Under the pieces are notes generated by a model. It ran no database searches, had not been told where the DNA came from, and saw nothing but the letters and a program-made list of their open reading frames with translations. From the NCBI GenBank assembly GCA_902651635.1, contig CACRSC010000099.1, positions 16,966 to 56,572 on the forward strand: 39,607 nt of DNA, written 5' to 3'. Each line of letters opens with the position of its first letter. Positions within the stretch are counted from its first letter, which is position 1. Source of the DNA: Mastigamoeba balamuthi (lineage: Eukaryota; Evosea; Mastigamoebida; Mastigamoebidae). The position numbers were made by a program, and so were the translations under genes. Of this stretch, positions 38,897-39,607 are shown in pieces.

Positions 38897-39607
38897 TCAA
38901 ACCACATTGCCGAACGAAACGAGGACCTGCCTCCAAAGCCTCAGGTTCGTGCTCTCATTGCAGCATCCCACCACGTACTCCAGTGACAGCACCAGCTTCC
39001 TGGCGGCCTTCCTGCATCCCTCTGCCGTCCTCTCCTCCGCCGCCTCCACCACAATAGCGCTCCACATTCTCCTGTCCCCGAACCTCTGCCCCGCTGCCAT
39101 CCTCTCCACTGCTTCCCACGTCTCCACCAACCCTTCCCACGCTCCAACCTCGTCGCTTCCTGCCCTGGCCAGTGCTTTCTGGACTCCCCCACTGAGCGTT
39201 GCCCACAGCTGCCTGCTCACGGGGCACTCGACACAGCTCCTCGCCTTTGCCCCCGCCATCGCGATGCACTCGCACATCCTCCGTGCTGGCCCGGCCACTG
39301 CAGCGCTGCGCGATCCTCCGTCGCCCCTGAACTGGGTCCGGAGCAGTGGCTGCTGCTGCTGCTGCTGCCCTCTCGGTGGCGTTGCACTGCCAGCAGCTGA
39401 GGAACCGAGGACAGTGGGCATGGCGGGTGCGAGCAGCAGAAACCCGCGGACTGTGGCACTCGTGTGCTCGATGCTGTCGGCGGGCAGGTTCAAGGGCTGC
39501 AACTCGTGCTGCTTCTGCTGCACGTGCTGCCACTGCTCCGGCAGCAGATACCGCCTCTCCAGTTCCTGACGCAGAGCGGCTCTCAGCCCGGCATCCATGC
39601 CCTCGCT
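38897..39607 (-). CDS. Unknown protein, possibly partial at the window edge
   Basis: Minus-strand frame open from the window end to TGA at 38897; the first ATG is at 39598, but no stop precedes it, so the gene may start outside. 233 aa from that ATG: a charged N-terminus (RQELERRYLLPEQWQHVQQ), a Q-run from a CAG repeat (QQQQQQ), a Cys pair segment (MCECIA, SCVECPVSRQLW) and a helical C-terminal half (WEGLVETWEAVERMAAG, AVERM, LSLEYVVGCCNES). It has coding-like composition but no recognised family. An intron or a different frame cannot be excluded. Confidence 0.45.
   Translation of the reverse strand, partial: SEGMDAGLRAALRQELERRYLLPEQWQHVQQKQHELQPLNLPADSIEHTSATVRGFLLLAPAMPTVLGSSAAGSATPPRGQQQQQQPLLRTQFRGDGGSRSAAVAGPARRMCECIAMAGAKARSCVECPVSRQLWATLSGGVQKALARAGSDEVGAWEGLVETWEAVERMAAGQRFGDRRMWSAIVVEAAEERTAEGCRKAARKLVLSLEYVVGCCNESTNLRLWRQVLVSFGNVV

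Overview
The window is nuclear DNA of a GC-rich eukaryotic microbe. Genes are interrupted by short GT-AG introns (about 37 to 500 nt) whose donor is most often GTGCGY or GTACGY. Some 3' ends carry AATAAA, and the tRNA genes have eukaryotic features and T-run terminators. The proteins (UTP10, SBDS, PRPF38B, XPR1, EGF/PSI receptors, GPI-type surface proteins, a Crinkler-like kinase) suggest a free-living protist, possibly amoebozoan. The species cannot be fixed from the sequence alone.

Layout. 1-1365 is the 3' end of UTP10/HEATR1 (SSU processome). 1982-3912 is a secreted LRR/Sushi protein in which each LRR is its own 72-nt exon. 4.1-4.8 kb holds a small relic and a possible small two-exon gene. 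5.1-10.2 kb holds three secreted proteins, two of them tandem paralogs with a propeller-like N-terminal part; the second paralog is frameshifted. 10.3-18.9 kb is a tandem duplication of the block [SBDS - EGF receptor - PRPF38B]. One SBDS, both EGF genes and one full PRPF38B survive; the other PRPF38B is cut at a single N (14452), where it joins a relic of the SBDS promoter. 18.9-22.2 kb has a duplicated promoter, a small unknown ORF, a Crinkler-type nuclease/kinase gene and a NADAR-domain gene.

22.7-37.9 kb contains two nine-exon XPR1-like phosphate exporter genes in opposite orientation, each followed tail-to-tail by a tRNA-Ala with anticodon GGC. Between them lie a CTGCTA-rich satellite carrying an apparently intact Tc1/mariner element, a tRNA-Gln and a GPI-type alpha-amylase. 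A second tRNA-Gln, an AT-richer gene-poor stretch and the start of an unknown gene finish the window.

The genes are mostly independent: ribosome biogenesis (UTP10, SBDS), splicing (PRPF38B), phosphate homeostasis (two XPR1) and a set of surface or secreted proteins. The most unusual signals are a repeated intronic element (TTCCNGGAA followed by ACGTCA) shared by introns of different genes, the one-LRR-per-exon gene, the GGC anticodon on a eukaryotic-type tRNA-Ala, and XPR1 paralogs whose SPX domains have lost the usual basic residues.
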